This document shows positions 7,970-17,219 of a DNA stretch of 49,102 nucleotides, piece after piece (position 1 is the stretch's first letter; each line of letters opens with the position of its first letter). A model generated the notes under the pieces. It did no database searches and was not told the DNA's origin. It worked only from the letters and a program-made list of their open reading frames with translations. Origin of the DNA: Hyphomonadaceae bacterium UBA5336 (lineage in GTDB: Bacteria; Pseudomonadota; Alphaproteobacteria; Caulobacterales; Hyphomonadaceae); the NCBI GenBank assembly GCA_002408125.1, contig DHQO01000026.1:80742-129843 (forward strand), read 5' to 3'. A program made the position numbers and the translations under genes.

Positions 7970-9253
7970 ATGCGGCGCGTCGTTGTAACGGGAATCGGAC
8001 TTGTAACCCCACTGGCCAATGGCCGGGAGGCGAGCTGGTCCAGACTCATCGAGGGTCGGTCAGGCGCAGGCCCGATCGATTTGTTCGATACAGCTAACGT
8101 GCCTTGCAAGATCGCCTTCCAGGTGCCGTGGGTCTCTGGCCGTGGCGGTGGCGAAGGCGATGAACATGCCTTCGACCCCGATGCGGTGACCACGGCAAAG
8201 GAACGCCGGCGAATCGACGAGTTCATTCTCTACGCCATGGCGGCGGCTGATGAAGCCATTGCCGATTCTGCCTGGAAACCGGAAACCGATCATGATCAGC
8301 GCCGCACCGGTGTGATGATCGGATCTGGCATTGGCGGGCTGCAGTCGATCTATGACACCGCCATTACCCTGCACGAGAAGGGCGCCCGGAAGGTCAGCCC
8401 CTTCTTCATCCCCTCGGCTCTGATCAACCTTGCCTCCGGCCAGGTCTCGATCCGCCATGGCCTGAAGGGACCGAACCATTCCGTCGTGACCGCCTGTGCC
8501 ACGGGCGCGCACGCCATCGGCGACTCTTCGCGCCTGATCAAGGCCGGCGATGCCGATGTCATGCTGGCGGGCGGCGCCGAGGCCGTGATCTGCGAGCTTG
8601 GTATTGCCGGCTTCTGCGCGGCCAAGGCCATGTCGACCGGTTTCAACGACACCCCCACCAAGGCCTCGCGCCCCTATGACCGCGACCGCGACGGCTTTGT
8701 CATGGGCGAAGGCGCCGGCGTCCTGGTGCTGGAAGAATACGAACACGCCAAGGCGCGCGGCGCGAAGATCTACTGCGAAGTGATCGGCTATGGCCTGACC
8801 GGCGACGCCTATCACATCACCGCCCCCGCCGAGGGCGCAGAGGGCGGCTTCCGCGCCATGGAAATGGCCATGGGCCATGCCGGCATCGACCCAAGCGAGG
8901 TCGACTATGTCAACGCGCACGGCACCTCCACGCCCAAGGGCGACGAGGGCGAGGTCGGCGCGGTCGAACGCCTCTTCGGCGACCATTCGAAAAACCTGTC
9001 GCTGTCCTCCACCAAATCGGCCATTGGCCACCTCCTGGGCGCCGCCGGCGCGGCCGAAGCGGCCTTCTGCGCCCTCGCCATCCGCGATCAGGTGATGCCG
9101 CCCACCCTCAACCTCGACAATCCCAGCGTGGACACGGTGATCGACCTGATCCCGAACACGGCCAAGAAGGGCCGCGTGCGCGCGACAGTGTCGAACTCCT
9201 TCGGCTTCGGGGGCACCAATGCCTCCCTGGTGATGCGGGCCGTCGAGGACTGA
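7970..9253 (+). CDS. fabF: 3-oxoacyl-ACP synthase II
   Basis: 427 residues; condenses malonyl-ACP with acyl-ACP. The Cys-His-His triad is Cys176 in TACATGAH, His317 in NAHGTSTPKGD and His354 in KSAIGHLLGAAG. The FGFGGTN motif near the carboxy terminus is intact. Residues 52-70 (WVSGRGGGEGDEHAFDPD) form a Gly/Asp-rich stretch within a loop that is usually shorter. GGGAGG lies only about 4 bp from the ATG. It is 29 bp after acpP, a standard pairing. Confidence 0.97.
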   Translation: MRRVVVTGIGLVTPLANGREASWSRLIEGRSGAGPIDLFDTANVPCKIAFQVPWVSGRGGGEGDEHAFDPDAVTTAKERRRIDEFILYAMAAADEAIADSAWKPETDHDQRRTGVMIGSGIGGLQSIYDTAITLHEKGARKVSPFFIPSALINLASGQVSIRHGLKGPNHSVVTACATGAHAIGDSSRLIKAGDADVMLAGGAEAVICELGIAGFCAAKAMSTGFNDTPTKASRPYDRDRDGFVMGEGAGVLVLEEYEHAKARGAKIYCEVIGYGLTGDAYHITAPAEGAEGGFRAMEMAMGHAGIDPSEVDYVNAHGTSTPKGDEGEVGAVERLFGDHSKNLSLSSTKSAIGHLLGAAGAAEAAFCALAIRDQVMPPTLNLDNPSVDTVIDLIPNTAKKGRVRATVSNSFGFGGTNASLVMRAVED

Positions 9254-9296
9254 TCCGGACCGGGCGGCGGGGGCATTGTAAGGAGGCGCAACGCCT

Positions 9297-10313
9297 ATGA
9301 AGGCGCTCGGGACCCTGATAACCCTGCTCTTTATCCTGGCGCTAGCCGGCGCCGGCGCGGCCTATGTCTGGTTCCAGGATTCGGTGACCCGTCCCGGCCC
9401 CATGGCCGAGGCAACCATCTTCGCTGTCAGCCCAGGCGAGACGCTGGTCAGCGTTGCCAATCGCGCCGAGGCAGCCGGCATCATCCGCGATAACCGTGTC
9501 CTGCGCCTGCATGCCCGCCTGAAGGATCAGGAAACCGCCATCAAGGTCGGCGAGTTCGCCTTGCCGGCCGAGATCAGCGTGCAGGAATTCCTCACGCGCC
9601 TGGTTGCCGGCGATGTGGTGCAATACACCATCACCATCCCCGAAGGCCTCACAACCGCGCAGATCGCCCGGCGCCTGGAGGCAGATGACCGGCTGGAAGG
9701 CCTCCTACCCGATCCGCTGCCGCCTGAAGGGTCGCTCCTGCCGGAAACCTATGCCTTCACCAGGGGCACCACGCGCGCCGGCCTGATGCAACGCATGGAA
9801 GACGAACAGGATCGCCTCCTCGAACGGCTCTGGCCCGAGCGCGCGGAGAACCTGCCGATCAACACCCCGGAAGAGGCCATCATTCTGGCCAGCGTGGTAC
9901 AGAAGGAAGCCTCCGGGCAGTCTGAATACGGCACGGTCGCCAGCGTCTTCGTCAATCGCCTCAACGCGCCCATGCCGCTGCAGAGCGACCCAACCGTCCA
10001 TTATGGCGTCAATCAGGGTGAGCCGCTTTTCAACAGCCGCGGCCAGCGCCGCACGCTCTATCGCTCAGAGCTTGAACGCGACACGCCCTGGAACACCTAT
10101 ACGCGCGCCGGCCTGCCCGAGACGGCCATCGCCAATCCCGGACGCGGCGCCATCGAAGGGGTGCTCAACCCACCCGAGACGAACTACTATTATTTCGTCG
10201 CCGACGGCACTGGCGGACATGTCTTCGCCACCTCTCACAGCCAGCACCTGCGCAATGTCGCGGCCTATCGTGACTATGAGCGGCGCGAAATCGCACGGGA
10301 GCGCAGCAATTGA
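9297..10313 (+). CDS. mltG: Endolytic murein transglycosylase
   Basis: 338 residues; cuts nascent glycan strands in the periplasm near sites of peptidoglycan synthesis. One amino-terminal transmembrane helix (about 5-24), then a LysM-like region (about 40-105) and the YceG/MltG catalytic domain. The conserved LPETY (148-152) and the catalytic Glu204 in SVVQKEA are present, as are PLQSDPTVHYG and NPGRGAIEGVLNP. AAGGAGG lies about 11 bp before the ATG. It follows fabF by 43 bp and its stop overlaps the start of the YicC-family gene (TTGA). Confidence 0.95.
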   Translation: MKALGTLITLLFILALAGAGAAYVWFQDSVTRPGPMAEATIFAVSPGETLVSVANRAEAAGIIRDNRVLRLHARLKDQETAIKVGEFALPAEISVQEFLTRLVAGDVVQYTITIPEGLTTAQIARRLEADDRLEGLLPDPLPPEGSLLPETYAFTRGTTRAGLMQRMEDEQDRLLERLWPERAENLPINTPEEAIILASVVQKEASGQSEYGTVASVFVNRLNAPMPLQSDPTVHYGVNQGEPLFNSRGQRRTLYRSELERDTPWNTYTRAGLPETAIANPGRGAIEGVLNPPETNYYYFVADGTGGHVFATSHSQHLRNVAAYRDYERREIARERSN

Positions 10314-11206
10314 CCGGCACGATCAACTCCATGACCGGGTTCGGCTCGGCCCGTGGCGAGGCCGCCTGGGGCAGCTGGACCGTTGAGGCCAAGAGCGTCA
10401 ACGGGCGCGGCCTGGATGTGCGGGTCAACACCCCGCCTGGGCTCGACCGGCTCGATGCCACCGCGCGCAAGCTCGGCGGCGAGCGCTTCAAGCGCGGCAA
10501 CCTGCAGATCGCGATCCGTGTGGAGATGAGCGATGCCGCCGGCAATCTTTCCATCAACAACGAGATTCTCGACCGGCTGATCTATGCCGTGCGCGCCAAG
10601 ACCGATACGGACCAGCCCATGACCAGCGATGCGGTTGCGACCCTGCTCACGCTGAAGGGCGTGGTGGAAACCGCCGCGCAGGATGTCCGCACCCTTGCCG
10701 CCAATGACTCCGCCATCACCGTGCTGGAGGCCGGGATCGCCGAAGCCCTCGACAGCCTGACCGAGGCTCGTGCGCGCGAGGGGGCGAGCCTTCTGGCGCT
10801 CTTCACCGCGCTGATGGTGGATTTCCGCGCCACGCGGGATGCCGCCGAGACTGCCGCTGCCACCCAGCCCACCCTGCTGCGCGAACGGCTGGAGGCCCAG
10901 CTCGCCGAGATCGGCGCAACGGACAAGGTCGAGGCCGACCGGCTGGCCGCCGAAGTGGCGCTCTCGGTGGTCAAGGCCGATGTGCGCGAAGAGCTAGACC
11001 GGCTGAGCGCGCATTTCTCCGAAGCCGACAGCCTGCTCGCCCAGGGCAGCCCTGTGGGCCGCAAGCTCGATTTCCTGAGCCAGGAAATTGGCCGCGAATC
11101 CAATACACTGTGTTCGAAATCGGCCACGCTGGAATTGACCAATGCGGGGCTCTCCCTCAAAGCCCTGAATGATCAGTTCAAGGAGCAGGCGGCAAATGTC
11201 GAATAA
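10310..11206 (+). CDS. YicC/YloC-family protein, putative endoribonuclease
   Basis: 298 residues, starting at a TTG that overlaps the mltG stop as TTGA, with GGGAG about 9 bp upstream. An ATG at 10331 is the alternative and begins at the conserved SMTGFGSARG. Amino-terminal YicC domain (about 7-155) and carboxy-terminal DUF1732 domain (about 215-298), with REELDRLSAHF, GRKLDFLSQE..RE.NTLCSK and the final LK.QFKEQ.AN.E signature. Family members in E. coli and B. subtilis are reported as RNases. It sits immediately before gmk, as in many proteobacteria. Confidence 0.92.
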   Translation: MTGTINSMTGFGSARGEAAWGSWTVEAKSVNGRGLDVRVNTPPGLDRLDATARKLGGERFKRGNLQIAIRVEMSDAAGNLSINNEILDRLIYAVRAKTDTDQPMTSDAVATLLTLKGVVETAAQDVRTLAANDSAITVLEAGIAEALDSLTEARAREGASLLALFTALMVDFRATRDAAETAAATQPTLLRERLEAQLAEIGATDKVEADRLAAEVALSVVKADVREELDRLSAHFSEADSLLAQGSPVGRKLDFLSQEIGRESNTLCSKSATLELTNAGLSLKALNDQFKEQAANVE

Positions 11207-11834
11207 GGCCAGCGACCGGCGCGGTTTGATGCTTGTGATTTCCAGCCCGTCCGGGGCCGGCAAGACCTCGCTCTCGCGCAAGCTGATGGAAGACTTTGAC
11301 CAGGTCGTCCTGTCGGTTTCCGCCACCACGCGCGACCCGCGCCCGAACGAGACCGATGGCGTGGACTATCACTTCAAATCGCGCGAGACCTTCCAGAAGA
11401 TGATCGAGGAAAACGCCTTTCTGGAATGGGCGCATGTCTTCGACCGCTTCTACGGCACGCCGCGCGCCGATACAGAGGCCAAGCTGGAGGCCGGCCAGGA
11501 CGTTATCTTCGATGTCGACTGGCAGGGCGCCGATGCGCTGCACGACCAGATGCCCAATGACGTGGTGTCGGTCTTCATTCTACCGCCGTCCATCCCGGCC
11601 CTGCGCGAGCGCCTGATGAAGCGGCCGGGCTCGACCCCGGAAAATGTCGAGCGCCGCATGGCCGATGCCGAGCGCGAAATCCGCCACTGGCGGCGCTATG
11701 ACTATTGCATCGTCAACGACGATTTCGAGGATGCCTATGCCAAGCTCGTGCTGATCCTGCGCGCGGAACGCCTCAAGCGCCTGCGCCAGCGCAAGCTCGA
11801 CCCGCTCGTGCGCGACCTGCTCGGCGAGGGCTGA
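11196..11834 (+). CDS. gmk: Guanylate kinase
   Basis: 212 residues from the ATG at 11196, which overlaps the upstream gene by 11 bp and has AGGAG about 10 bp upstream. A longer in-frame reading from 11169 is unlikely because it lacks a ribosome-binding site and extends past the normal start. P-loop SSPSGAGKT near residue 17, the GMP-binding region (SATTRDPRPNETDGVDYHF), FLEWAHVF..FYGTPR and VIFDVDWQGA are characteristic. Phosphorylates GMP to GDP. The stop abuts the stop of the convergent GST gene as TGATCA. Confidence 0.97.
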   Translation: MSNKASDRRGLMLVISSPSGAGKTSLSRKLMEDFDQVVLSVSATTRDPRPNETDGVDYHFKSRETFQKMIEENAFLEWAHVFDRFYGTPRADTEAKLEAGQDVIFDVDWQGADALHDQMPNDVVSVFILPPSIPALRERLMKRPGSTPENVERRMADAEREIRHWRRYDYCIVNDDFEDAYAKLVLILRAERLKRLRQRKLDPLVRDLLGEG

Positions 11835-12449
11835 TCAGCCCGCGAAACCGAGCGCCTTCATCCGCTCGCGCCATGCCCCGAGATTTTCCAGCTCCTTGTG
11901 CGGGAACCAGCGCATCACGGCGCAGAATCCGCAGGCGACATAGAGCGTGATGTCGGCGATGGAAAAACGGTCGGCAGCCACGAACTCATGCTCGCCGAGA
12001 TGGGCATCGAGACGCTTGACGAAGGACTTCGCATTCCGCTCACCCTTGGCGGCGGCCTCGGGCGATTGCGGCTGTTCGAGGGGCGCCATGGCCGGATGGG
12101 CATTGCGGAACCAGGTCGCGAACTGGATGAAGAACATCAGTTCGACGCGCCGGTCCCACATCTCGATCAGCGCCTTCTCCTTCGGGGTTTCACCCATCAG
12201 GTTCGGCTCGGGATAGAGCCCCTCGAAATAGGTGCAGATGGCCCGGCTTTCTGTGATGCAGGTGCCATCATCAAGAACGAGCACGGGGACCTGGGCAAAC
12301 GGGCTCAGCTCGCGATATTCGGCCGTCCTGTGCTCCTGTTCCATGATGGAAAGCTCTGAAACCTCCACCGCATCAAGCTTGCCCTTGACACGCAGGAAAT
12401 GGACCACGCGTTCCGGATTCGGAGCCTTGGGTGAGTGATAGAGCTTCAT
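11835..12449 (-). CDS. Glutathione S-transferase family protein
   Basis: 204 residues from the ATG at 12449, preceded by GGAGGAAGCAGG. An upstream extension to 12509 would overlap the receptor gene and is not favoured. The thioredoxin-like amino-terminal domain starts KLYHSPKAPNPERV, with the cis-Pro in FAQVPVLVLDDG and the glutathione-contacting Glu-Ser in ITESRAI. The alpha-helical domain follows (about 85-204), with FSIADITLYVA. Cytosolic; the substrate cannot be read from the sequence. It is 25 bp downstream of the TonB-dependent receptor and probably in the same transcript. Confidence 0.9.
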   Translation of the reverse strand: MKLYHSPKAPNPERVVHFLRVKGKLDAVEVSELSIMEQEHRTAEYRELSPFAQVPVLVLDDGTCITESRAICTYFEGLYPEPNLMGETPKEKALIEMWDRRVELMFFIQFATWFRNAHPAMAPLEQPQSPEAAAKGERNAKSFVKRLDAHLGEHEFVAADRFSIADITLYVACGFCAVMRWFPHKELENLGAWRERMKALGFAG

Positions 12450-12474
12450 CCTGCTTCCTCCCTGGCGGCGCGGA

Positions 12475-14541
12475 TCAGCCGAGCCGTGCCTTGACTCCCA
12501 CTGTTGCATTCAGGGGCTCGCCGGGGAAGTAGCGCGGATTGCCGAAAGCAAAATCCGCGCGGTCAGCATAGCGCTCATCGGCGAGATTGCGCACGATGAC
12601 GAAGAGGTCGAGGCTGTCGGTCAGCGCATAGTCGGCGCGGGCATTAAAGATGGTGTGACCGGGATAGGCGTCAGTGTTGGCCGGGTTGGTATAGTATTCC
12701 CCGACATATTCCCCTGACAGGCGAACATGAAGCGTCTCGGCAGGGCTCCAGACGACTGCGAGGTCGCCGAGCCACTCTGGCGCGCTGTCGATCTCGTTGC
12801 CATCGAGGATGGTCTCATCCGCGCTGCCCGTGACCCGCTCGAAAGTGTAGGTCTGATCCGACCAGCTGACCTGGCCGTCGAGCGACAGCATGTCGGGAAC
12901 GATCTGCCAGCTGAACGCGCCCTCGATGCCGGTATGATTGGTCGACCCATCCGTGACATTCAAGCCATCGCTGTCGCGGAAGAAGAAATTGTCCTTCTCC
13001 ATGTGATAGGCCGCCACATCATAGTAGAGCAGGCCGTCCAGGGTATAGCCGCGCACGCCGATCTCAATCGAATCCAGGCTTTCCGGCTCGATCTCGCCGG
13101 CTTCCTGCAGGTTTTGCAGGCGATACAGATCACTGACCTGCGGCACCCGCTCGCCGCGCGCGTAGTTGGCATAGAGATCGACATCGCCCACAGTCCAGAT
13201 CGCGCCGAGCTTGGGCGTGACCAGGTCGAAGGCATCAGTGCGGTCCTCAGGCACCTTGAAGCGGCCGCCGGTATAGGGCGCGATATTGGTCGTATAGTCG
13301 AAATGGTGGGTTTCCGCGCGCAGGCCGGCGAGCACCCGCAGATCCTCGGTCACATGCCAGGTCGCCTCGCCCCAGAGGGCAAGGCTGCGCGTGTCGACAT
13401 CATAGTCATAGTGCTTGCCGACCGGGAAACGCGTATCGCCAGGGAAGAAGCCGAAGGGTTCAGGCTGGGTCTCGATCAGAAACCCTGTCGCCACTTCGCC
13501 ATCGAGGCCGAAGGACACTTCCACCGGCCCATGGCTGGCGACATCGAATTGCGCCATCAGGCCGGCGCTGTCATGGCCGTTTTCCTCATAGCCCTTATAG
13601 GGCAGGAAGTGCTGGCGGAACTCCATCCATTGCGTGCGCGCATAGGGGATCAGCGTCAGCGTACCGTCCTCAAACTCGCGCTCCATGCGCAGATGGCCGC
13701 GCACCGCCCAGGCGTCGCGGAAGGCCTCCGGGTTGGGATTGGCCTTGTAGATATCGCCGTCCTTGTAGGCATCGCGCCCTTCGGCATAACCGGCGCTTTC
13801 CTGGTTCAGGTTCGAGGCCGACAGGAAGCCTTGCATGTTCCAGGCGCCGATATCGAAGTCCTGGATCAGGGTGAGTTTCTGCTGCTCGGTACCGGTATTG
13901 TCGCGCCAGCCGACCTCGTCCATGAGGCTCAGCGCGGCGCGCAGGCCGCCGGCCGTATTACCAACCATGTCCGTGCGATAGCGGTTGAGCGTGGAGTACG
14001 ACGCCGTCAGGTCCAGCGAGTTGAAGCCGCTCGGCGGCGCCTGAATGACATTGATCAGGCCATGCTCGGCATTCGAGCCATAGCGCGCACTGCCCGGCCC
14101 GCGCACGACCTCGATCGTGCCGGCCGTTTCGTGATGAGGCTCGATCAGGGAGTTCACATTGCCGAAGGCGGCCGCGCGGGTCGGCACGCCGTTTTCCAGG
14201 ATCAGGAAACTGCCCTGCCCCGCCCCGCCCGAGAGCACCGGCGAGCGGATGGCGATGAGGTGCTCCTGGCCGGAATTGATCGAGACATTCACGCCCGGAA
14301 GCGTGTTGAGGATCTCGGCCGGATGGTCGGCCATGACGGCGTCGATCTCATCTGCGGTGACATAGGAGACGCTGCCCGGCTCGGCTTCGGTGCGGTCGCC
14401 ATAGACCTGGATCGGATCGTAGACGATCAGATCGGCCACGATGACTGTCTGATCCGCAGGTTCTGCCTCCTCCGACTGCTGGGCGAACGAAGTTCCAGCG
14501 GCACAGAAACAGGCCACTCCTAAAAGCAGGGAATGTCGCAA
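12475..14541 (-). CDS. TonB-dependent outer-membrane receptor, possibly for nucleosides
   Basis: 688 residues. Signal peptide MRHSLLLGVACFCAAGTSFA, then a plug domain (about 45-160) with the VSYVTADEI, EILNTLPGVNVS, IRSPVLSGGAGQGSFLILENGVPTR and IEVVRGPGSARYGSNAEHGLINV blocks, then a 22-strand barrel with ARGERVPQVSDLYRLQ, GVRGY and a carboxy-terminal NLADERYADRADFAFGNPRYFPGEP region. It starts 4 bp after the nucleoside transporter stop, so the two are translated from one mRNA. The ligand is inferred from this pairing. No cobalamin riboswitch-like leader is present, which argues against a vitamin B12 receptor. Confidence 0.9.
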   Translation of the reverse strand: MRHSLLLGVACFCAAGTSFAQQSEEAEPADQTVIVADLIVYDPIQVYGDRTEAEPGSVSYVTADEIDAVMADHPAEILNTLPGVNVSINSGQEHLIAIRSPVLSGGAGQGSFLILENGVPTRAAAFGNVNSLIEPHHETAGTIEVVRGPGSARYGSNAEHGLINVIQAPPSGFNSLDLTASYSTLNRYRTDMVGNTAGGLRAALSLMDEVGWRDNTGTEQQKLTLIQDFDIGAWNMQGFLSASNLNQESAGYAEGRDAYKDGDIYKANPNPEAFRDAWAVRGHLRMEREFEDGTLTLIPYARTQWMEFRQHFLPYKGYEENGHDSAGLMAQFDVASHGPVEVSFGLDGEVATGFLIETQPEPFGFFPGDTRFPVGKHYDYDVDTRSLALWGEATWHVTEDLRVLAGLRAETHHFDYTTNIAPYTGGRFKVPEDRTDAFDLVTPKLGAIWTVGDVDLYANYARGERVPQVSDLYRLQNLQEAGEIEPESLDSIEIGVRGYTLDGLLYYDVAAYHMEKDNFFFRDSDGLNVTDGSTNHTGIEGAFSWQIVPDMLSLDGQVSWSDQTYTFERVTGSADETILDGNEIDSAPEWLGDLAVVWSPAETLHVRLSGEYVGEYYTNPANTDAYPGHTIFNARADYALTDSLDLFVIVRNLADERYADRADFAFGNPRYFPGEPLNATVGVKARLG

Positions 14542-14545
14542 GGAG

Positions 14546-15871
14546 TTATCCTCTTATGAAAAGATCCACGGGCAGAGCTGCAACAACTGCACCACTCAGA
14601 CAAGTGGCGAGCGTGCCTGCGATCAGCGTCTTCCATGCGAGTTGAAGAAAGGTATCGCGCCGGCCGGGCTCGATAATCGTCAGCCCGCCAATCAAAATTC
14701 CGATGGATCCGAAATTGGCAAAACCGCAGATCGCGTGAGCGGTGATCATCCGTGTACGCGGGTCCATGGCATCGGCCGGGATGGAGGAAAGCTCAATGAA
14801 AGCAACAAACTCGGTGAGCACCGTCTTGATCCCCATCAGGGAGCCGGATCGCGCCGCTTCCTCCCATGGCACACCGATGAGGTACATGAGCGGAGCAAAG
14901 ATCCAGCCGAGGATTTTCTGGATGGTCAGAGGGTCGTCCCGGAACACCGTCACTAACCCAAATGTGATGTCATCCACGCCGCTCGACACCCAGGCGAGCA
15001 GCCCGTTGCCGAGATAGAGAATCGCCAGCGCAGCGATCAGCATGGTGGCGATGTTGAGCACGATCTTCAGACCGTCCGAGGCGCCGGTGGCGAAGGCATC
15101 CATGGTCGACTCGTATTCAAAGTCCGGTTCATGGGCGCGCTCACTGGTCGGGGTCTCCTCCGGGATCATGGTCAGCGCGAGCCCCACCGCCGCAGGCGCC
15201 GCGACGATGGAGGCGGTGAGCAGCTGGGCCAGCGGATCAAGCCCCATGGGCTCCATCACCGGGCGCAGGAAGTTCACATAGATGATCAGCACAGAGCCCG
15301 CGATGGTGGCGAAACCGGCGGTCATGAGCACGAAGAGCTCAGAGCGCGTCATGCCCTTCAGATAGGGTCGCACGAGCACGGGGGCTTCGGTCATGCCCAT
15401 GAAAACATTAGCGGAAACGGCAAGCGAGGTTGCCCCACCGAGCCCCATGAGGCGCGAGAAGATGATCGCGAACCCCTTGGTCAGCCAGCGCAGTATGCCC
15501 CAGTGCCAGAGCATGGCCGACAGCGCCGCCACCACGATCACAATCGGCAGGATCTGAAAGAAGAAGAGCGGCGGCGCCTCGCCCGACATGATCTCGCTGG
15601 CCGCAACATTGTCGCCGACATAGCCGAACACGAAGCCGGTACCCTCGCGCGTGGCACTCTCTAGCGCATCGACCACGATATTGGCCCGAAACAGCAGGTT
15701 GCGGATGGGGGGGATGCCGAACAGGACAAGTGCGAAGACAAACTGCATGGCCGTCGCACCGAGCACGAGCCGCCAGGAAAACAGCTTTCGGTTCTCAGAC
15801 AGGCCCCAGGCGATCCCGTAGATCACCGCGATACCGATCAATGCGCGCGCATTGTCCCAGCCCCATTCCAT
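14546..15871 (-). CDS. NupC/CNT-family concentrative nucleoside transporter
   Basis: 441 residues from the ATG at 15871, preceded by GGAGGAG 7 bp upstream. Eight to ten hydrophobic segments. Family blocks: SANVFMGMTEAPVLVRPYL (hairpin 1), FATIAGSVLIIYVNFL, GIKTVLTEFVAFIELS (hairpin 2) and AICGFANFGSIGILIGGL. Compared with the structurally studied Vibrio cholerae protein (GQTEAP and NEFVA), the Gln is Met and the Asn is Thr. Imports nucleosides with Na+ or H+ across the inner membrane. First gene of a probable transporter-receptor-GST operon. Confidence 0.93.
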   Translation of the reverse strand: MEWGWDNARALIGIAVIYGIAWGLSENRKLFSWRLVLGATAMQFVFALVLFGIPPIRNLLFRANIVVDALESATREGTGFVFGYVGDNVAASEIMSGEAPPLFFFQILPIVIVVAALSAMLWHWGILRWLTKGFAIIFSRLMGLGGATSLAVSANVFMGMTEAPVLVRPYLKGMTRSELFVLMTAGFATIAGSVLIIYVNFLRPVMEPMGLDPLAQLLTASIVAAPAAVGLALTMIPEETPTSERAHEPDFEYESTMDAFATGASDGLKIVLNIATMLIAALAILYLGNGLLAWVSSGVDDITFGLVTVFRDDPLTIQKILGWIFAPLMYLIGVPWEEAARSGSLMGIKTVLTEFVAFIELSSIPADAMDPRTRMITAHAICGFANFGSIGILIGGLTIIEPGRRDTFLQLAWKTLIAGTLATCLSGAVVAALPVDLFIRG

Positions 15872-16015
15872 GCCCCGACTCCTCCAGTCCACATCATCCC
15901 GAAACGGATGGTCTCGATCCGCAATAGTCACCGACGCACATATTGCAAACAGTCCATTCACATTGACCCCGCCGAAGCGCTGCTCCTAGGCTGGCGGAAA
16001 CGGGAGACGGGCGTC
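15872..16015. other. Divergent intergenic region, nucleoside transporter / lipoprotein
   Basis: 144 bp that must hold the promoters of both divergent genes. It contains the GGAGGAG of the transporter and the GGGAGA of the lipoprotein gene. I found no clear hexamers, riboswitch or operator. Confidence 0.4.
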
Positions 16016-17212
16016 ATGCGGGCGGTTGCCTATATTTTCATCGTGTTGCTGGCCGGGTGCAACGTGCCGGCTTCAGAGCCGGACACAGCACCCGTCGCAA
16101 CATCCATAGACGAAGAAAATCTACTCTCTTCAGCAACGGAGAAACGTGCGGGGCTGATTGAAAATCTTGAATTATATCAATCCGATCCGGACAATCCGAG
16201 CGCCAATGGCTGGTGGAACCAGGCCGTTGCCATGCTCGGGCGCGAAGACATGCTCGGTACGGGCGAGCGAAGCTTCGACGATCCATCCAGCTTCGTGTGC
16301 GAACCCGATACGCCCGGCGACGCCATCAACCAGCTGGTCGAGCTGGCGCGAGCGCATTCGCTGGTGATCATCAACGAACATCACGCCATGCCCGGCCACC
16401 GGGTCTTTATCCGCGAGCTCGCCCTGCGCCTGAAGGATGAGGACTTCACTCACTATGCCGCCGAAACGCTCTCGCCCATGGTCGAGCCGACTGGTAGCAC
16501 TCCGGTTCGCACTGACGAGGGGTACTACACGGCAGACCCCGTGATGGCGCGCCTGATCAGCGATGTACGCGCGGCCGGCTATACGCTCGTGCCCTATGAG
16601 CAGCGCGGGGATCAGCGCGCACTGGAGGACGCCCCCCTCGAACAGCAGATCAATGCGCGGGAAGATGCCCAGACGTCCAATCTCATTGACGCGGTACTGG
16701 GCGCCGCGCCGAAGACGAAACTGATCGTCCATGTCGGCCACAGCCATGTCGCCGAGCTGCCCGTGCACGGCACGCCCTGGATGGCCGCACGGCTGAAGGA
16801 GCGTACCGGGATCGACCCGCTCACCATCAGCCTGACGGCCTGCCGCGCGCCGGGGGAGGTCCCGGTCCTTTCGACGCGGGCTGTGAATGCCAGCGGCGAG
16901 GCGCGGCCGATGTTCACAGATGTGATGGTGGGACTGCCTCTGCCGGAGCTGGAAGACGGACGCCCGACCTATCGCGCGGCGCTGGGCGACCGGCCCGTTG
17001 CCGTCCCCGTCCCTCTGCTGCCCGATGCCGAACCGGTCGTGATCGAGGCACGCCGTGCGGGCGCTCCGCTCTATCAGGAGCCGGTCGACCGACTCTATCT
17101 CGCACCGGGCGAGATGCTCCCGCTGATGCTCCCGCCCGGCCGATACGATGTGATGAGCTTCAACGCGGCCGGCACAGTCGCCGGCCCCGCCGAAGTGATG
17201 GTTTCGGAATGA
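16016..17212 (+). CDS. Lipoprotein with EreA/ChaN (Tiki)-like domain
   Basis: 398 residues from the ATG at 16016, preceded by GGGAGA. The start MRAVAYIFIVLLAGC is a lipoprotein signal with the lipidated Cys at 15, so it is membrane-anchored. The central region (about 105-300) has LVIINEHHAMPGHRVFIREL, a YAAETLSP block and HVGHSHVAE. These resemble the acidic/His motifs of the EreA/ChaN/Tiki superfamily, whose members include erythromycin esterases and heme- or iron-linked ChaN. The carboxy-terminal 110 residues look like a small beta domain. The function is not known; a metal-dependent hydrolase in the envelope is a reasonable guess. Confidence 0.75.
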   Translation: MRAVAYIFIVLLAGCNVPASEPDTAPVATSIDEENLLSSATEKRAGLIENLELYQSDPDNPSANGWWNQAVAMLGREDMLGTGERSFDDPSSFVCEPDTPGDAINQLVELARAHSLVIINEHHAMPGHRVFIRELALRLKDEDFTHYAAETLSPMVEPTGSTPVRTDEGYYTADPVMARLISDVRAAGYTLVPYEQRGDQRALEDAPLEQQINAREDAQTSNLIDAVLGAAPKTKLIVHVGHSHVAELPVHGTPWMAARLKERTGIDPLTISLTACRAPGEVPVLSTRAVNASGEARPMFTDVMVGLPLPELEDGRPTYRAALGDRPVAVPVPLLPDAEPVVIEARRAGAPLYQEPVDRLYLAPGEMLPLMLPPGRYDVMSFNAAGTVAGPAEVMVSE

Positions 17213-17219
17213 CCTGTAT

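Noticed and set aside
12727..14523. A 598-codon open frame antisense to the TonB-dependent receptor.
   Set aside because: Composition bias only; no start signal and no recognisable domain.
15872..16015. Possible cobalamin riboswitch upstream of the transporter-receptor operon.
   Set aside because: The region is too short and no B12-box-like sequence is seen.
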